64,000 nucleotides of DNA from Comamonadaceae bacterium (GCA_947445115.1 CANFCG010000007.1:24868-88867); one strand, 5' to 3'; shown: positions 37,291 through 47,393, counted from the first letter of the stretch. The notes: generated from the letters alone by a model not told the origin. Numbers and translations: made by a program.

Positions 37291-38028
37291 ATGCCGCGCT
37301 TTTATTGCTCTACCCCACTCTCTATGGGTCTCTCGCTAGAGTTGCCCGCAGGCGCAGCGCGTCACGTGCAAGTGCTACGGATGCAGCCCGAAATGACGAT
37401 CACGCTGTTTGATGGCTTAGGCGGCGAGTACGAAGCCGTCATTCAAACTATGGGGCGATCTAGCGTTGCCGTGGAAGTGATCACGCACCACCCGATCGAG
37501 CGCGAAAGCAAGCTGGCCGTGCATTTGGCGCTAGGCGTGCCCGCCAACGAGCGCATGGATTGGCTGGTGGAAAAAGCGACCGAGCTAGGCGTTGCCAGCA
37601 TCCAACCACTCATGACCGAGCGCGGCGTACTGCGCCTTGCCGGTGAGCGAGCGACAAAAAAGCAAGCGCACTGGCAAGCCATCGCCAGCAGTGCCTGCGA
37701 GCAATCGGGGCGCAACCGCGTGCCAACCATTCTTGCCGTCAAAACGCTGAGTGACTATCTAGCCGCGCAAAAAAGCGCCGCGCTAGAAAGCACCAACCGC
37801 GTCATTTTGAGCTTACACAAAGACAGCACAGCGCTAACAGCACAGCGAGAGGCCACAACCAATAAGGGCTGCGGGGCCGTTTTTGTACTCTCAGGCGCAG
37901 AAGGTGGCTTATCGCCAGCCGAGGAAGCCAAGGCACTGGCGGCGGGCTACCAACCCGTGACATTAGGGACTCGGGTGCTACGCGCGGAGACGGCGGCGAT
38001 TGCAGCACTGGTTGTTCTGTCCTGCTAG
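37291..38028 (+). CDS. rsmE: 16S rRNA m3U1498 methyltransferase RsmE
   Basis: RsmE methylates U1498 of 16S rRNA at N3. The 245-residue SPOUT enzyme has VLSGAEGGLSPAEEAKALAAGYQPVTLGTRVLRAETA, in which the knot binds SAM. The start MPRFYCST at 37291 directly follows the amgK stop at 37289, so an upstream open frame was rejected. Confidence 0.93.
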   Translation: MPRFYCSTPLSMGLSLELPAGAARHVQVLRMQPEMTITLFDGLGGEYEAVIQTMGRSSVAVEVITHHPIERESKLAVHLALGVPANERMDWLVEKATELGVASIQPLMTERGVLRLAGERATKKQAHWQAIASSACEQSGRNRVPTILAVKTLSDYLAAQKSAALESTNRVILSLHKDSTALTAQREATTNKGCGAVFVLSGAEGGLSPAEEAKALAAGYQPVTLGTRVLRAETAAIAALVVLSC

Positions 38029-38062
38029 TAAAATAACACTTTTTTCTAAACGGGAGAAGAGC

Positions 38063-38488
38063 ATGGGATTGTTAGACGGACTTTTAGGCTCAGTACTGGG
38101 TAGCGTTCTGGGCGGCCAGCAAACCGGCGCTGGTGGTTTGGCTAGCGTTGTTGGCGGAATGCTTGGCAATGATGGCGATCACGGTGGCATTGGCGGCTTG
38201 GTTAGCAAGTTTGAACAAGCTGGATTTGGCAATGTGGTTAGCTCTTGGATTGGCAGTGGTCAAAATTTGCCGATTAGCGCCAATCAACTTCAAAGCGTGC
38301 TAGGCTCGGATGCTGTCGCAGGCATTGCCGCCAAACTTGGTATTAATCCCGCAGATGCGCTCGGTCAACTCAGCAGCATGTTGCCAGGCTTAGTGGACAA
38401 GCTCACCCCTGGCGGCATAGCCCCAACGGGTGGCATCGGCAATATGGGCGATTTAACCGGTATGCTGGGCGGCTTGCTCGGCAAATAA
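38063..38488 (+). CDS. YidB-like protein (DUF937)
   Basis: The 141-residue protein is glycine- and leucine-rich, with MGLLDGLLGSVLGSVLGGQ, NLPISANQLQSVLG and a short tail. It matches the YidB/DUF937 family, of unknown function, in which the SANQL and LG repeats are seen. A GGGAGAAGAG ribosome site sits just before the ATG at 38063. It overlaps the TPR gene at convergent ends by 36 bp. Confidence 0.78.
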   Translation: MGLLDGLLGSVLGSVLGGQQTGAGGLASVVGGMLGNDGDHGGIGGLVSKFEQAGFGNVVSSWIGSGQNLPISANQLQSVLGSDAVAGIAAKLGINPADALGQLSSMLPGLVDKLTPGGIAPTGGIGNMGDLTGMLGGLLGK

Positions 38489-40147
38489 ATTTGCGAGCTC
38501 AGACTGGATGCGCGCCATGGTGGGCGCCCAGCTCCACGTTTTGCCGTCTTCGTCGCTTTGCCTAAAGAGACGCACTGTTGGGTACCACGGCGTGTCTTCT
38601 CGTCCCTCTAGCCAACGCCAATCGGACGAGGCAGGAATCAATGCCCACACGGGCCTGCCCAGCGCACCTGCCAAGTGCACCACCGACGTATCCACACTGA
38701 TCAGCAAGTCAAGTTGCATCAAAGCAGCTGCTGTATCTGAAAAATCTTTGATCTCATTCTCGACACGCACGATTGTCGAACAGGCATTGAGTACCGACAA
38801 ATCGCTCTCACGCGGGCCCACTTGCATCGACACAAATTGCACCTGCGGTAATGCGTCCATCAGCGGCAGCAAATCTGCAAATGCCATCGAGCGGTTGCGG
38901 TCGTTGTCATGCGTCGGACGCCCGCACCACGCCACACCCACGCGTAATTTTTGCTCTTTGCTTTTGTCTAATTTGGGCAGTCGCTCTTGCCAAAGCCTTA
39001 CCCGCTCTGGGTTGGCAAATAAATACGGCACTTGGTTGGGGATGTTTTCCGTCGTTAAACCCAGTGGCGCAGGTAGCGACATCAACGGCGCGTGGTAGTC
39101 AAACCCTTGCGGAATGTCATTCCAAGCGCGAATGTCATGTACCCCCTCGACGCCAACAAAATTTTCACAAATCTCACGCGGCATAAAGATGGTGACATGC
39201 GCGCCCCGTGCGGCAACATCCTTGGCAAAACGAATGAACTGAAAGCCGTCGCCATAACCTTGTTCAAAATGCAACAAGATACGCTTGCCCTTCAAGTCCT
39301 GCCCCGTCCACAGCGGCATGGGCAAATCAAGGTGGGCGGGTTTGAGATGATCGGTCTTCCAGCGCCACTCGTACAACGGCCAAGCTCTTGCGTAATCGCC
39401 CAGGCGAAGCAATAAATTAGACAAATTCCAAAACGCTAAGTGATGATTCGGGTCAGCAAGTCCTGCGCGGTCATACATGGCAACCGCCTCTGCGTAGCGT
39501 TTTTTGCCCGCCAAAAACACGCCGTAGTTGTACAGCGTCATCCAATGATTCGGGTCAAATTGCAACGCAGTTTGAAAACATGTCTCTGCCGCTAAGCCTT
39601 GTCCCTCTTGACCTCCCAGCAAGTTCCCTTTGGCAGCCAAGGTGGTTAAGTGCTGCGGGTTGATGGCCAGGGCGCGATCCATTAGCTCAAGTGCAAGGTG
39701 CGTGTTTTTACGCTCGCTGTGCAAACCTGCAAGCACGTGCAGGCTCTCCACATCGTTTGGCTGAATGGCTAAAGCGCGCTCATACGTTGCAAAGGAGGCC
39801 TCCCGCTCTTTGGCTTGGTACTGCGCCCAGCCTAGGTTGCGCAGCAGGGCGGTTGCCTCGTCCGCACGCCCCAATTGCGCCAAAATATGCGCGCCATTGC
39901 TTTGCGCGTCCGCCGACTGGGGCGCCAACACCAAGGCTTGTTTGATGTACGCCAGCGCATCCACCCAGCGCCCCAGAGAGGCCAGCGAGGCACCAGCGTT
40001 GCTCCAAGCAACGGCATGGTTGACATCTATCGCAATGATCTGCTGGCAAGTCGCCAACGTGGCATCAAATTGTCCTGCCTGATAGTGCTGGGCGGAGCGT
40101 TGAATAAGCTGATCTGGCGTGAGCATCTGCGGCGTTGTAGTGGTCAT
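38453..40147 (-). CDS. Tetratricopeptide repeat protein with a GT9-like C-terminal domain
   Basis: The 564-residue protein has about six TPR units (residues about 10-270; for example ALSINPQHLTTLAAKGNLL) and a C-terminal glycosyltransferase-like part with ILLHFEQGYGDGFQFIRFAKD, VGVAWCGRPTHDNDRNRSM and SVDTSVVHLAGALGRPVWALIP. The last motif marks GT9/heptosyltransferase-like enzymes. Similar TPR-GT proteins take part in surface polysaccharide or protein glycosylation, but the acceptor is unknown. Domain call is good; function is inferred. Confidence 0.8.
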   Translation of the reverse strand: MTTTTPQMLTPDQLIQRSAQHYQAGQFDATLATCQQIIAIDVNHAVAWSNAGASLASLGRWVDALAYIKQALVLAPQSADAQSNGAHILAQLGRADEATALLRNLGWAQYQAKEREASFATYERALAIQPNDVESLHVLAGLHSERKNTHLALELMDRALAINPQHLTTLAAKGNLLGGQEGQGLAAETCFQTALQFDPNHWMTLYNYGVFLAGKKRYAEAVAMYDRAGLADPNHHLAFWNLSNLLLRLGDYARAWPLYEWRWKTDHLKPAHLDLPMPLWTGQDLKGKRILLHFEQGYGDGFQFIRFAKDVAARGAHVTIFMPREICENFVGVEGVHDIRAWNDIPQGFDYHAPLMSLPAPLGLTTENIPNQVPYLFANPERVRLWQERLPKLDKSKEQKLRVGVAWCGRPTHDNDRNRSMAFADLLPLMDALPQVQFVSMQVGPRESDLSVLNACSTIVRVENEIKDFSDTAAALMQLDLLISVDTSVVHLAGALGRPVWALIPASSDWRWLEGREDTPWYPTVRLFRQSDEDGKTWSWAPTMARIQSELANLFAEQAAQHTG

Positions 40148-40156
40148 AGGGCGTAA

Positions 40157-41068
40157 TTATCGATTCACCAGCACAATGCCAAGCCCTACCAAAACCAAAG
40201 CCGCCACAAGGCTGACTGTGATGGGCTCGCCAAGCCACCAAGCACCAAACAGCAAAGCAAACACAGGCGTGAGAAACACAAAGGACGACAAAAGCGTGGC
40301 GGGATAACGCCCCAAGAGCCACATCCAAATTAGATAGCTGGCAAATCCACCCGCCACCGCTTGAATGACAAGCGATCCCCATGCAAAGCTATTCATGCTG
40401 GCAAAGGTTTGACTCCAGTTTTCACCCAATAACAGCGAGGCGGGCAACAAAATGAGCGCCGACACCGCGAGCTGATAAAAAAGCAGTTTCTCGGCGCGGA
40501 TGCTGCCAAGCTTAGTGGCACGGATGACCACGGTCGTTAAACCCCAAAACACACCGGCTGCCAGCGCAAGGCCATCGCCAAGCCACGACTGCTCAGGCTT
40601 TACAGCCGAGTTATTTGAAAAATTTCCCGACATCGCGAACAACACCGCCACAAAAGCGCAGCCGAGGCCAATCCATTGAATTCGCCGCAGCGCCTCACTT
40701 TGCACAAAGCGCGGCAGCACCAAAGCAACGACAAACGGCGCGGTGTACAAAAACACGGTCAACCTAGAACTGCTGGTGTGCTGCAAGCCGATATAGATGC
40801 AGACAAACTCCAGCGCAAACAAGCTGCCAGCCAGCATTCCCGCGGCTAACGTGCCATCTCGCCCAAAGAGCACAACTTTGAACCAACGGCACCATAGCAC
40901 CAGCAGCGTAGCCGCCAATACAAAGCGCAACGCCACTTGCATGACGGGCGGAATGAGCGGCAACGTCGCCTTAACCAGCACTTGCTGCCAGCCCCAAAAG
41001 ACACAACAAACAAAGAGAAGGCCAATAGCGAGCGCGTCTAGGCGGGTTTTGCGCGGGGTGGTGTTCAT
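40157..41068 (-). CDS. EamA-family (DMT) transporter
   Basis: The 303-residue protein has about ten membrane segments in two EamA halves, the first with FVCIYIGLQHTSSSRLTVFLYTAPF and the second with SYLIWMWLLGRYPATLLSSFVFLTPVFALLFG. Members export amino acids or other metabolites. It follows the TPR gene's start by 9 bp and is divergent from the permease at 41092. Confidence 0.86.
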   Translation of the reverse strand: MNTTPRKTRLDALAIGLLFVCCVFWGWQQVLVKATLPLIPPVMQVALRFVLAATLLVLWCRWFKVVLFGRDGTLAAGMLAGSLFALEFVCIYIGLQHTSSSRLTVFLYTAPFVVALVLPRFVQSEALRRIQWIGLGCAFVAVLFAMSGNFSNNSAVKPEQSWLGDGLALAAGVFWGLTTVVIRATKLGSIRAEKLLFYQLAVSALILLPASLLLGENWSQTFASMNSFAWGSLVIQAVAGGFASYLIWMWLLGRYPATLLSSFVFLTPVFALLFGAWWLGEPITVSLVAALVLVGLGIVLVNR

Positions 41069-41091
41069 GACGATAGTTTATGCTCGGTCAC

Positions 41092-41997
41092 ATGGAAAAA
41101 CGCGTCACCTTCTCCACCAGAATCACGCACCGCTGGTTACCGTGGCTCTTGCTTATGCCGCAGTTGCTCATCGTCGCGCTGTTTTTCTTTTGGCCAGCAG
41201 GCCAAGCGCTGTACCAGTCTGTGCTGCAAGAGGATGCCTTTGGCGCAAGCCGTGAGTTTGTGGGGCTGGAAAACTTCAAAGCCTTGTGGAGTGATCCGAC
41301 GTATTGGGGTTCATTCAAAACCACGGCTTTCTTTTCAACGCTGGTGGCCGGCATTGGGCTTTCGTTTTCGCTCTTGCTGGCGGTGTGCGCCAACCGTGTC
41401 ACAAATTCAAAATTTCGCGGCGCAAGCATTTACAAAACCTTACTCATCACGCCCTACGCCGTCGCACCCGTGGTGGTCGCCGTGTTGTGGATGTTTTTGT
41501 TTAACAGCTCGTTTGGCGTCTTAACTTACGTGCTACACAAGCTAGGCGTCGATTGGAACTACGCCTTAAATGGCACACACGCCATGACGCTCATCGTGAT
41601 GGCCGCTGTGTGGAAGCAAATCAGCTACAACTTCCTTTTTTTCTTGGCGGGTTTGCAGTCGATCCCCCGCTCACTTATTGAGGCTGCGTCCATTGACGGC
41701 GCCAGCCCATGGCGCAGGTTTTGGACGATTACGTTTCCGCTGCTTACGCCGACCACGTTTTTCTTGCTAGTCATCAATATCGTCTACGCCTTTTTTGACA
41801 CCTTCGCCATTGTGGACGCCACCACGCACGGCGGCCCTGGCAAAGACACCGCCATCTTGGTTTATCGCGTGTACTACGACGGCTTTAAAGCGCAAGACCT
41901 TGGCGGTTCGGCCGCGCAAAGCGTGATTTTGATGGCGATTGTGGTGGTACTCACCTTTGTGCAATTCAGGTATGTCGAGAAGAAGGTGAACTACTAA
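41092..41997 (+). CDS. ugpA: ABC importer permease, UgpA/MalF-like
   Basis: The 301-residue permease has six membrane segments and the EAA loop IEAASIDGASPWRRFWTITFPLL. The sequence, for example WPAGQALYQSVLQEDAFG, resembles UgpA, the glycerol-3-phosphate importer. The binding protein (UgpB) and ATPase (UgpC) are not beside it. Its last base is the first of the next start, ATGGTTG, so it is coupled to ugpE. Confidence 0.82.
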   Translation: MEKRVTFSTRITHRWLPWLLLMPQLLIVALFFFWPAGQALYQSVLQEDAFGASREFVGLENFKALWSDPTYWGSFKTTAFFSTLVAGIGLSFSLLLAVCANRVTNSKFRGASIYKTLLITPYAVAPVVVAVLWMFLFNSSFGVLTYVLHKLGVDWNYALNGTHAMTLIVMAAVWKQISYNFLFFLAGLQSIPRSLIEAASIDGASPWRRFWTITFPLLTPTTFFLLVINIVYAFFDTFAIVDATTHGGPGKDTAILVYRVYYDGFKAQDLGGSAAQSVILMAIVVVLTFVQFRYVEKKVNY

Positions 41998-42842
41998 TGG
42001 TTGAGCGCAAGCCACTTCTCGATTGGCTCTCGCACGGCATCTTGATCGTGGGTGTGGCCGTAGTGGCGCTGCCCATTTGGATTGCCTTTGTTGGCTCGAC
42101 CCACACGCTCGATGCGGTCATCACTAGCCCAATGCCTATATGGCCTGGCGGGGAGCTATGGGCGAACTATTCGCAAGTTTTGAGCGTTGGTGGCACATCG
42201 GGTACGCGAGCGCCCGTGCTGCACATGCTAGGCGTCAGCTTTGTGATTGCCTCGCTCATCGCGGTGGGCAAAATCATTCTTGCACTTATCTCAGCATTCG
42301 CCTTGGTGTATTTTCGCTTTCGCTTCAAGCAAATCGTGTTTTGGCTCATCTTTATTACGCTGATGCTGCCCGTCGAAGTACGCATTTCACCCACGTACAA
42401 AATCGTCAGTGACCTCGGGATGTTGAATAGTTACGCTGGTCTCACGCTGCCACTGCTTGCATCCGCCACGGCGACGTTTTTGTTCAGGCAGTTTTTTATG
42501 ACAATCCCTGATGAGTTGGTCGAAGCCTCACGGATGGACGGCGCAAGCCCGATGCGGTTCTTTTTTGATGTGCTGTTACCACTGTCTAAAACCAATATCG
42601 CGGCGCTGTTTGTCATCATGTTTATCTACGGCTGGAATCAATACCTGTGGCCACTATTGGTCAGCACCGAAGAAAAGTATTACCCCATCGTCATTGGTAT
42701 CAAGCAAATGATTGCTGCCGAAAGCCAAGTCGAGTGGCCGCTGGTCATGGCGACCGCGATGCTGGCGCTCATTCCGCCAGTGCTAGTGGTGATTGGGATG
42801 CAACGCTGGTTTGTGAAGGGCTTAGTGGATGCTGAAAAGTAG
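41997..42842 (+). CDS. ugpE: ABC importer permease, UgpE/MalG-like
   Basis: The 281-residue permease pairs with the upstream one. The EAA loop is VEASRMDGASPMRFFFDVLLPLS, and YGWNQYLWPLLVSTEEKYYPIVIG is typical of UgpE. The 3' end overlaps the end of a convergent gene by 74 bp. UgpB and UgpC must be encoded elsewhere. Confidence 0.82.
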   Translation: MVERKPLLDWLSHGILIVGVAVVALPIWIAFVGSTHTLDAVITSPMPIWPGGELWANYSQVLSVGGTSGTRAPVLHMLGVSFVIASLIAVGKIILALISAFALVYFRFRFKQIVFWLIFITLMLPVEVRISPTYKIVSDLGMLNSYAGLTLPLLASATATFLFRQFFMTIPDELVEASRMDGASPMRFFFDVLLPLSKTNIAALFVIMFIYGWNQYLWPLLVSTEEKYYPIVIGIKQMIAAESQVEWPLVMATAMLALIPPVLVVIGMQRWFVKGLVDAEK

Positions 42843-43089
42843 CGTCAGTCCACTCAAAATACGCCAAACCTGTTCCATTGTGATTCCACGTCTCGACCAC
42901 AGCATGGACATTGCTGGGAATACCCAGCGTATCACCAGCTTCTAAAAAATAATCCTCTGGCGACCTGGCCAACGTGACATACAAGCGTCCACCGGTCACA
43001 CATAGCAGGCCATGTTGCTTGATATTCAAACTCATGACGTGCCCGTGGAGCAGCTCGTGTGCTATTGCAACTCTTATGAAGTCACTCAT
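42769..43089 (-). CDS. DUF2917-like small protein
   Basis: The 106-residue protein has LLCVTGGRLYVTLARSPEDYFLEAGDTLGIPSN, a cupin-like motif of the DUF2917 family often found in Burkholderiales beside LysR genes. Function unknown. I chose the ATG at 43089, with an AAAGG site before it; an ATG at 43104 is possible. The last 25 codons lie antisense to the ugpE end. It is divergent from the LysR-type gene. Confidence 0.66.
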   Translation of the reverse strand: MSDFIRVAIAHELLHGHVMSLNIKQHGLLCVTGGRLYVTLARSPEDYFLEAGDTLGIPSNVHAVVETWNHNGTGLAYFEWTDATFQHPLSPSQTSVASQSPLALAE

Positions 43090-43173
43090 ACAAAAACCTT
43101 TCAATGGTTGTTAGAAGGGAGTACTGATCCTCGTGGATTGCCGCCTCTTCGTCCAATGAAAAAATCGGGCAAA

Positions 43174-43196
43174 ATTGATGCTGTATGAGCATCAAT
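43174..43196. promoter_or_regulatory. Perfect inverted repeat around the LysR start codon
   Basis: The arms ATTGATGCT (43174-43182) and AGCATCAAT (43188-43196) are perfectly complementary. The five-base loop is GTATG and holds the start codon. It could be a LysR-type operator for autorepression, or an RNA hairpin presenting the start codon in its loop. Both are inferences. Confidence 0.6.
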
Positions 43197-44165
43197 GCAT
43201 TTAACCCACCTATTCGAACGCGCACCTTATCTGTTGGCAATCTGCGTGCCTTCGAAGCCGTGGCACGGCATTTAAACTTTCGCAGCGCAGCCGAAGAGCT
43301 TGCACTCACGCAGCCTGCAGTGAGCCGCCAAATCCAATCTTTAGAAGCAGACGTTGGCGGCGCTTTATTTGCTCGCCACACGCGGTCGGTAGGGCTAACG
43401 CCAGCGGGTAGGAGCTTGCTCCAAGTCGTTGCTCCTTGGCTAGAGCGCCTAGATGTCACCGTCCGCAACATCCGCGGTGGCTTGGCACGAAAGTCCGTCG
43501 CCATCACCACATTTGCGTCGTTTTCCTCCACTTGGCTCATCCCCAAGTTGGAGGCATTTCAACGTGCGAACCCTGATATTGATATCCGCGTTGATGCAAG
43601 CGATGCATTTATCCATTTAGACAATAACGACATGGATTTAGCGCTGCGCTACGGCACGTACGAGCAAATGCCCAAAGGTGCGATTCGTTTATTTGACGAA
43701 GTGATCGCACCTATGGCGAGTCCTTGGCTGCTGAAATCGCATCCGCCCATTCATACCGCCGCTGATCTTGCTAAGTTCACGCTGATTGAGTTGTCTGACG
43801 TTACTGCCAACCAAGTCAACTGGCTCACATGGGAAGGCTGGCTGCGCCAGCATCACAGCAAAGTAAAAACAGGCGCACGCTGGCTACGCTTTAACTACGC
43901 GTACCAAACCGTGCAAGCCGCGCTGGCAGGGCAGGGCGTGGTACTGGCACGTTTGCCCATGGTGGCGGAGAGCCTCAAAAACGGCGACTTGGTTGAGCCG
44001 CTACCCAGTGTGCGATTAACAAGCCCCATGGCCTATTGGCTAATTGCACGCACGGACCGCCTCGATCGACCCGAAGTACTCGCATTTTCAAATTGGCTAC
44101 AAAAACAAGCCCAAGAAACGCGTCGTCAGATGCGCGGCAGCATCAAACATAAAATAGCGTCATGA
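43185..44165 (+). CDS. LysR-type transcriptional regulator (GcvA-like)
   Basis: The 326-residue protein has an N-terminal winged HTH with [35 protein letters not shown] and a C-terminal periplasmic-binding-fold effector domain. It resembles the GcvA group. It is divergent from the DUF2917 gene, and its stop overlaps the fbp start by 4 bp, so it may share a transcript with fbp. Confidence 0.86.
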   Translation: MSINAFNPPIRTRTLSVGNLRAFEAVARHLNFRSAAEELALTQPAVSRQIQSLEADVGGALFARHTRSVGLTPAGRSLLQVVAPWLERLDVTVRNIRGGLARKSVAITTFASFSSTWLIPKLEAFQRANPDIDIRVDASDAFIHLDNNDMDLALRYGTYEQMPKGAIRLFDEVIAPMASPWLLKSHPPIHTAADLAKFTLIELSDVTANQVNWLTWEGWLRQHHSKVKTGARWLRFNYAYQTVQAALAGQGVVLARLPMVAESLKNGDLVEPLPSVRLTSPMAYWLIARTDRLDRPEVLAFSNWLQKQAQETRRQMRGSIKHKIAS

Positions 44166-45166
44166 CACAAAAAATTTCCCTCACCCGCTATTTGGTCGAA
44201 CAACAGCGCGACCACGGACATATTCCCTCACAGCTTCGCTTGCTGCTTGAAGTGGTGGCACGCTGTTGTAAAACTATTAGCCACGCCGTCAACAAAGGCG
44301 ACTTGGGTGATGTGATGGGCACAGCCACCAGCGAAAACGTGCAGGGTGAAGTGCAAAAGAAGCTTGACATCATCGCCAACGATGTGCTGATTGAAGCCAA
44401 CGAATGGGGCGGGCATTTGGCGGCGATGGCCTCCGAAGAAATGGAAGGCATTCACGTCGTGCCAAACCGTTACCCACAAGGCGAATATTTATTGCTGTTT
44501 GACCCATTAGATGGCTCCTCCAACATCGACATCAACGTCAGCATTGGTACGATTTTTAGCGTGCTCAAAAAACCCGAAGACCACGCGGGCGTAAGTGAAA
44601 AAGATTTCTTACAAAAAGGCACGGCGCAAGTCGCCGCAGGTTACTGCGTCTATGGCCCGCAGACCACGCTGGTATTGACGGTGGGCGATGGCGTCGCCAT
44701 GTTTACGCTAGACCGCGAACAAGGCAGCTTCATTCTCACCAATGAGAGCTTGCGTATCCCAGAAGACACCAAAGAGTTCGCCATCAATATGAGCAATATG
44801 CGCCACTGGGACGAGCCCGTGAAGCGCTACATCGACGAGTGCTTGGCAGGCAAAACAGGCGCGCGCAAAAAAGATTTCAATATGCGCTGGGTTGCCAGCA
44901 TGGTGGCCGAAGTTCACCGCATCCTGAGCCGTGGCGGCGTGTTCCTCTATCCGTGGGATAAGCGCGAACCCGAAAAGCCAGGCAAGCTGCGCCTGATGTA
45001 CGAAGCTAATCCGATGGCTTGGCTTGTCGAACAAGCAGGCGGCACAGCGACCAATGGCAAGCAACGTATCTTAGATATTCAACCCAAGGCGCTACACGAG
45101 CGCGTGAGTGTGATTTTGGGCGCAAAGAACGAAGTTGATCGGGTGACTAGTTATCACGCGGGGTAA
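44162..45166 (+). CDS. fbp: Fructose-1,6-bisphosphatase, class 1
   Basis: The 334-residue enzyme removes the 1-phosphate from fructose 1,6-bisphosphate in gluconeogenesis. The metal site is in [21 protein letters not shown], and [37 protein letters not shown] is the C-terminal signature. It overlaps the LysR stop by 4 bp. A dispersed repeat lies just after its stop. Confidence 0.95.
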   Translation: MTQKISLTRYLVEQQRDHGHIPSQLRLLLEVVARCCKTISHAVNKGDLGDVMGTATSENVQGEVQKKLDIIANDVLIEANEWGGHLAAMASEEMEGIHVVPNRYPQGEYLLLFDPLDGSSNIDINVSIGTIFSVLKKPEDHAGVSEKDFLQKGTAQVAAGYCVYGPQTTLVLTVGDGVAMFTLDREQGSFILTNESLRIPEDTKEFAINMSNMRHWDEPVKRYIDECLAGKTGARKKDFNMRWVASMVAEVHRILSRGGVFLYPWDKREPEKPGKLRLMYEANPMAWLVEQAGGTATNGKQRILDIQPKALHERVSVILGAKNEVDRVTSYHAG

Positions 45167-45168
45167 AC

Positions 45169-45195
45169 GTCATTCCCGCGAAGGCGGGAATCCAT
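45169..45195. repeat. Dispersed palindromic repeat (copy 3)
   Basis: The core ATTCCC-N8-GGGAAT at 45172-45191 is perfect, with a flank matching CGTC on the left and CCA on the right. It lies between the fbp stop (45166) and the convergent plsY stop (45199), where a bidirectional terminator would be expected. Confidence 0.85.
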
Positions 45196-45198
45196 TTC

Positions 45199-45825
45199 TT
45201 AAATAGCTTTTTTTCCTAAGCGCGACTCCGTGCCTTTGAGCAACCGCGTCATGTTGTCGCGATGCGCATAAACCAGCATCGCACTCATCACAACCAGTGC
45301 CGCCATCAGCGGTGTTTCGGCGCTCCAAGCTACGCCATCTCCCATCAGGTAGTACACGGGCGCGAATACGGCGGCAACCAGCGCGGCGAGCGACGAGTAG
45401 CGAAAGAAGTAGGCAATGATGAGCCACGTGCCAAGCGTAGCCAGGCCTAGCGACCAGCTAATGGCGAGAATCACGCCTGCTGCCGTCGCTACGCCTTTGC
45501 CGCCCTTGAACTTGAAATAAATCGGATACAGGTGACCGAAGAATGCCGCAAGCCCAACAAGCGCCATAGCGCCAGCGCCCAGCCCATAAGGCTCGCCATA
45601 GATTTTTACCAGTAGCACAGGGAGAAAACCCTTGAATGCATCGAGCAAGAGCGTGAGCAGCGCAGCCGTTTTGCTGCCGGAGCGCAGCACGTTGCTCGAA
45701 CCCGGGTTTTTGCTGCCGTAGGTACGCGGGTCGGGCAAGCCCAGCAACTTGCACACAAACACAGCGAAGGTCAGCGAACCCAGCAAATAAGCCGCTAATA
45801 CGGCAGCAACAGTAATTAGCAGCAT
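45199..45825 (-). CDS. plsY: Acyl-phosphate:glycerol-3-phosphate acyltransferase PlsY
   Basis: PlsY makes lysophosphatidic acid from acyl-phosphate. The 208-residue membrane protein has five membrane segments and [38 protein letters not shown] and a C-terminal [15 protein letters not shown]. The ATG at 45825 was preferred over an in-frame start 19 codons upstream. It is followed (in the same direction) by no gene, and ends facing fbp. Confidence 0.94.
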   Translation of the reverse strand: MLLITVAAVLAAYLLGSLTFAVFVCKLLGLPDPRTYGSKNPGSSNVLRSGSKTAALLTLLLDAFKGFLPVLLVKIYGEPYGLGAGAMALVGLAAFFGHLYPIYFKFKGGKGVATAAGVILAISWSLGLATLGTWLIIAYFFRYSSLAALVAAVFAPVYYLMGDGVAWSAETPLMAALVVMSAMLVYAHRDNMTRLLKGTESRLGKKAI

Positions 45826-45835
45826 TATTTTGTCC

Positions 45836-47080
45836 TTAGATTTTTTTGAAAACCAAACTGCCGTTCGTGCCACCAAAACCAAAATTGTTTTTAAGCGCTA
45901 CGTCGATCTTCACGTCCCGCGCGGTGTTGGCGCAATAGTCCAAATCGCACTCGGGGTCTTGATTAAAGATATTGATGGTCGGCGGGCTCTTTTGGTGATG
46001 GAGTGCGAGCACAGTGAAGACCGACTCGATGCCGCCTGCGCCGCCCAGCAAATGCCCCGTCATGGACTTGGTGGAGTTAATCAGGGTACGTTTAGCGTGA
46101 TCGCCCAGCGCCGCCTTGATGGCATTGGTCTCGTTGATGTCGCCCAGCGGTGTGGAGGTGCCGTGTGCATTGACGTAATCCACCGCATCGGCGTTAAGCC
46201 CTGCGTTATTGAGCGCATTCAAGATGGCGCGGCGCGGGCCGTCGGTATTGGGCGCCGTCATGTGATACGCGTCGCCGCTCATGCCAAAGCCTGAGAGCTC
46301 AGCGTAAATTTTTGCGCCACGTGCCTTGGCGTGTTCGTACTCTTCTAAAACCATCACGCCAGCGCCTTCACCCAGCACGAAGCCATCGCGGTCTTTATCA
46401 AACGGACGTGAGGCCGTAGCAGGATCGTCGTTGCGCGTAGATAGCGCACGCGCTGCCGCAAAGCCGCCCACACCCAGTGGCGACACGGTGCACTCCGAGC
46501 CGCCCGCAATCATGACATCCGCGTCACCATATTCAATCATCCGCGCTGACATGCCGATGGCGTGTAAGCCCGTGGTACAAGCCGTCACTACAGCGATATT
46601 CGGACCTTTAAAACCAAAGCGAATGGATACATGCCCCGAAATCATGTTGATGATGGACGCGGGCACAAAAAAGGGCGTAATGCGGCGCGGGCCACGTGCA
46701 ACCAGTTCGGCATGTGTCTCTTCAATCAGCGGCAAACCGCCAATACCCGAGCCAATGTTGCAGCCAATGCGCAGGGACTCTTCTTCTGGCAACGCGTCGC
46801 CTGTGAGCAAGCCCGAGTCGCGCACGGCTTGATCCGCCGCCGCAATACCGTAGTGGATAAAAGTATCCATAGTGCGAACTTCTTTGGTGTTGAGGTAGTC
46901 CTCCACCTTAAAGCCCTTCACCTCGCCGGCAAATTTGCAAGCAAATGCGGACGCATCAAACCTAGTGATATTGGCAATGCCCGACTGGCCAGCAAGCAAA
47001 TTAGCCCAGCTAGTCGCTACATCATTACCCACGGGGGTGACGCAGCCAAGGCCCGTCACAACAACTCTACGTTTTGTCAT
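45836..47080 (-). CDS. fabF: 3-oxoacyl-[acyl-carrier-protein] synthase II, FabF
   Basis: FabF elongates fatty acids. The 414-residue enzyme has the active cysteine C168 in VVTACTTGL and catalytic histidines in [12 protein letters not shown] and [12 protein letters not shown]. The ATG at 47080 has GGAG eight bases upstream; an in-frame ATG at 47086 is too near it. A terminator hairpin separates it from acpP. The usual fabD and fabG are not next to it. Confidence 0.95.
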   Translation of the reverse strand: MTKRRVVVTGLGCVTPVGNDVATSWANLLAGQSGIANITRFDASAFACKFAGEVKGFKVEDYLNTKEVRTMDTFIHYGIAAADQAVRDSGLLTGDALPEEESLRIGCNIGSGIGGLPLIEETHAELVARGPRRITPFFVPASIINMISGHVSIRFGFKGPNIAVVTACTTGLHAIGMSARMIEYGDADVMIAGGSECTVSPLGVGGFAAARALSTRNDDPATASRPFDKDRDGFVLGEGAGVMVLEEYEHAKARGAKIYAELSGFGMSGDAYHMTAPNTDGPRRAILNALNNAGLNADAVDYVNAHGTSTPLGDINETNAIKAALGDHAKRTLINSTKSMTGHLLGGAGGIESVFTVLALHHQKSPPTINIFNQDPECDLDYCANTARDVKIDVALKNNFGFGGTNGSLVFKKI

Positions 47081-47096
47081 ATTCATTCTCCAACGA

Positions 47097-47133
47097 CAAA
47101 AAGCCTGACCTTGTTCAAGGATCAGGCTTTTTA
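47097..47133. terminator. Hairpin terminator between acpP and fabF
   Basis: The stem AAAAAGCCTGACCTTG and its complement CAAGGATCAGGCTTTTT, with one bulge and a three-base loop, lies between the acpP stop (47154) and the fabF start (47080). It has A/T tracts on both sides, so it could stop transcription from either strand. Confidence 0.75.
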
Positions 47134-47153
47134 AGATTTAGTCAACCGAAGGC

Positions 47154-47393
47154 TTAAGCCTTGCTGTGGGTGCTGGCGTAGTCAACCGCGTTTTGCACGG
47201 TCGTGATCTTCTCTGCGTCTTCGTCAGGAATCTCAATACCAAACGCGTCTTCCAAGGCCATGACCAATTCCACGGTGTCTAGTGAGTCAGCGCCCAAGTC
47301 AGCCACAAAGGCTTTTTCGTTCGTAACAGCAGACTCTTCAACGCCAAGTTGCTCGGCAATGATTTTTTTGACACGGGTTTCGATATCGCTCAT
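47154..47393 (-). CDS. acpP: Acyl carrier protein AcpP
   Basis: The 79-residue acidic protein carries growing fatty acyl chains on phosphopantetheine attached to S37 in [21 protein letters not shown] ribosome site precedes the ATG at 47393. The longer upstream open frame was rejected because it lies in the regulatory region. It is divergent from parE. Confidence 0.97.
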   Translation of the reverse strand: MSDIETRVKKIIAEQLGVEESAVTNEKAFVADLGADSLDTVELVMALEDAFGIEIPDEDAEKITTVQNAVDYASTHSKA

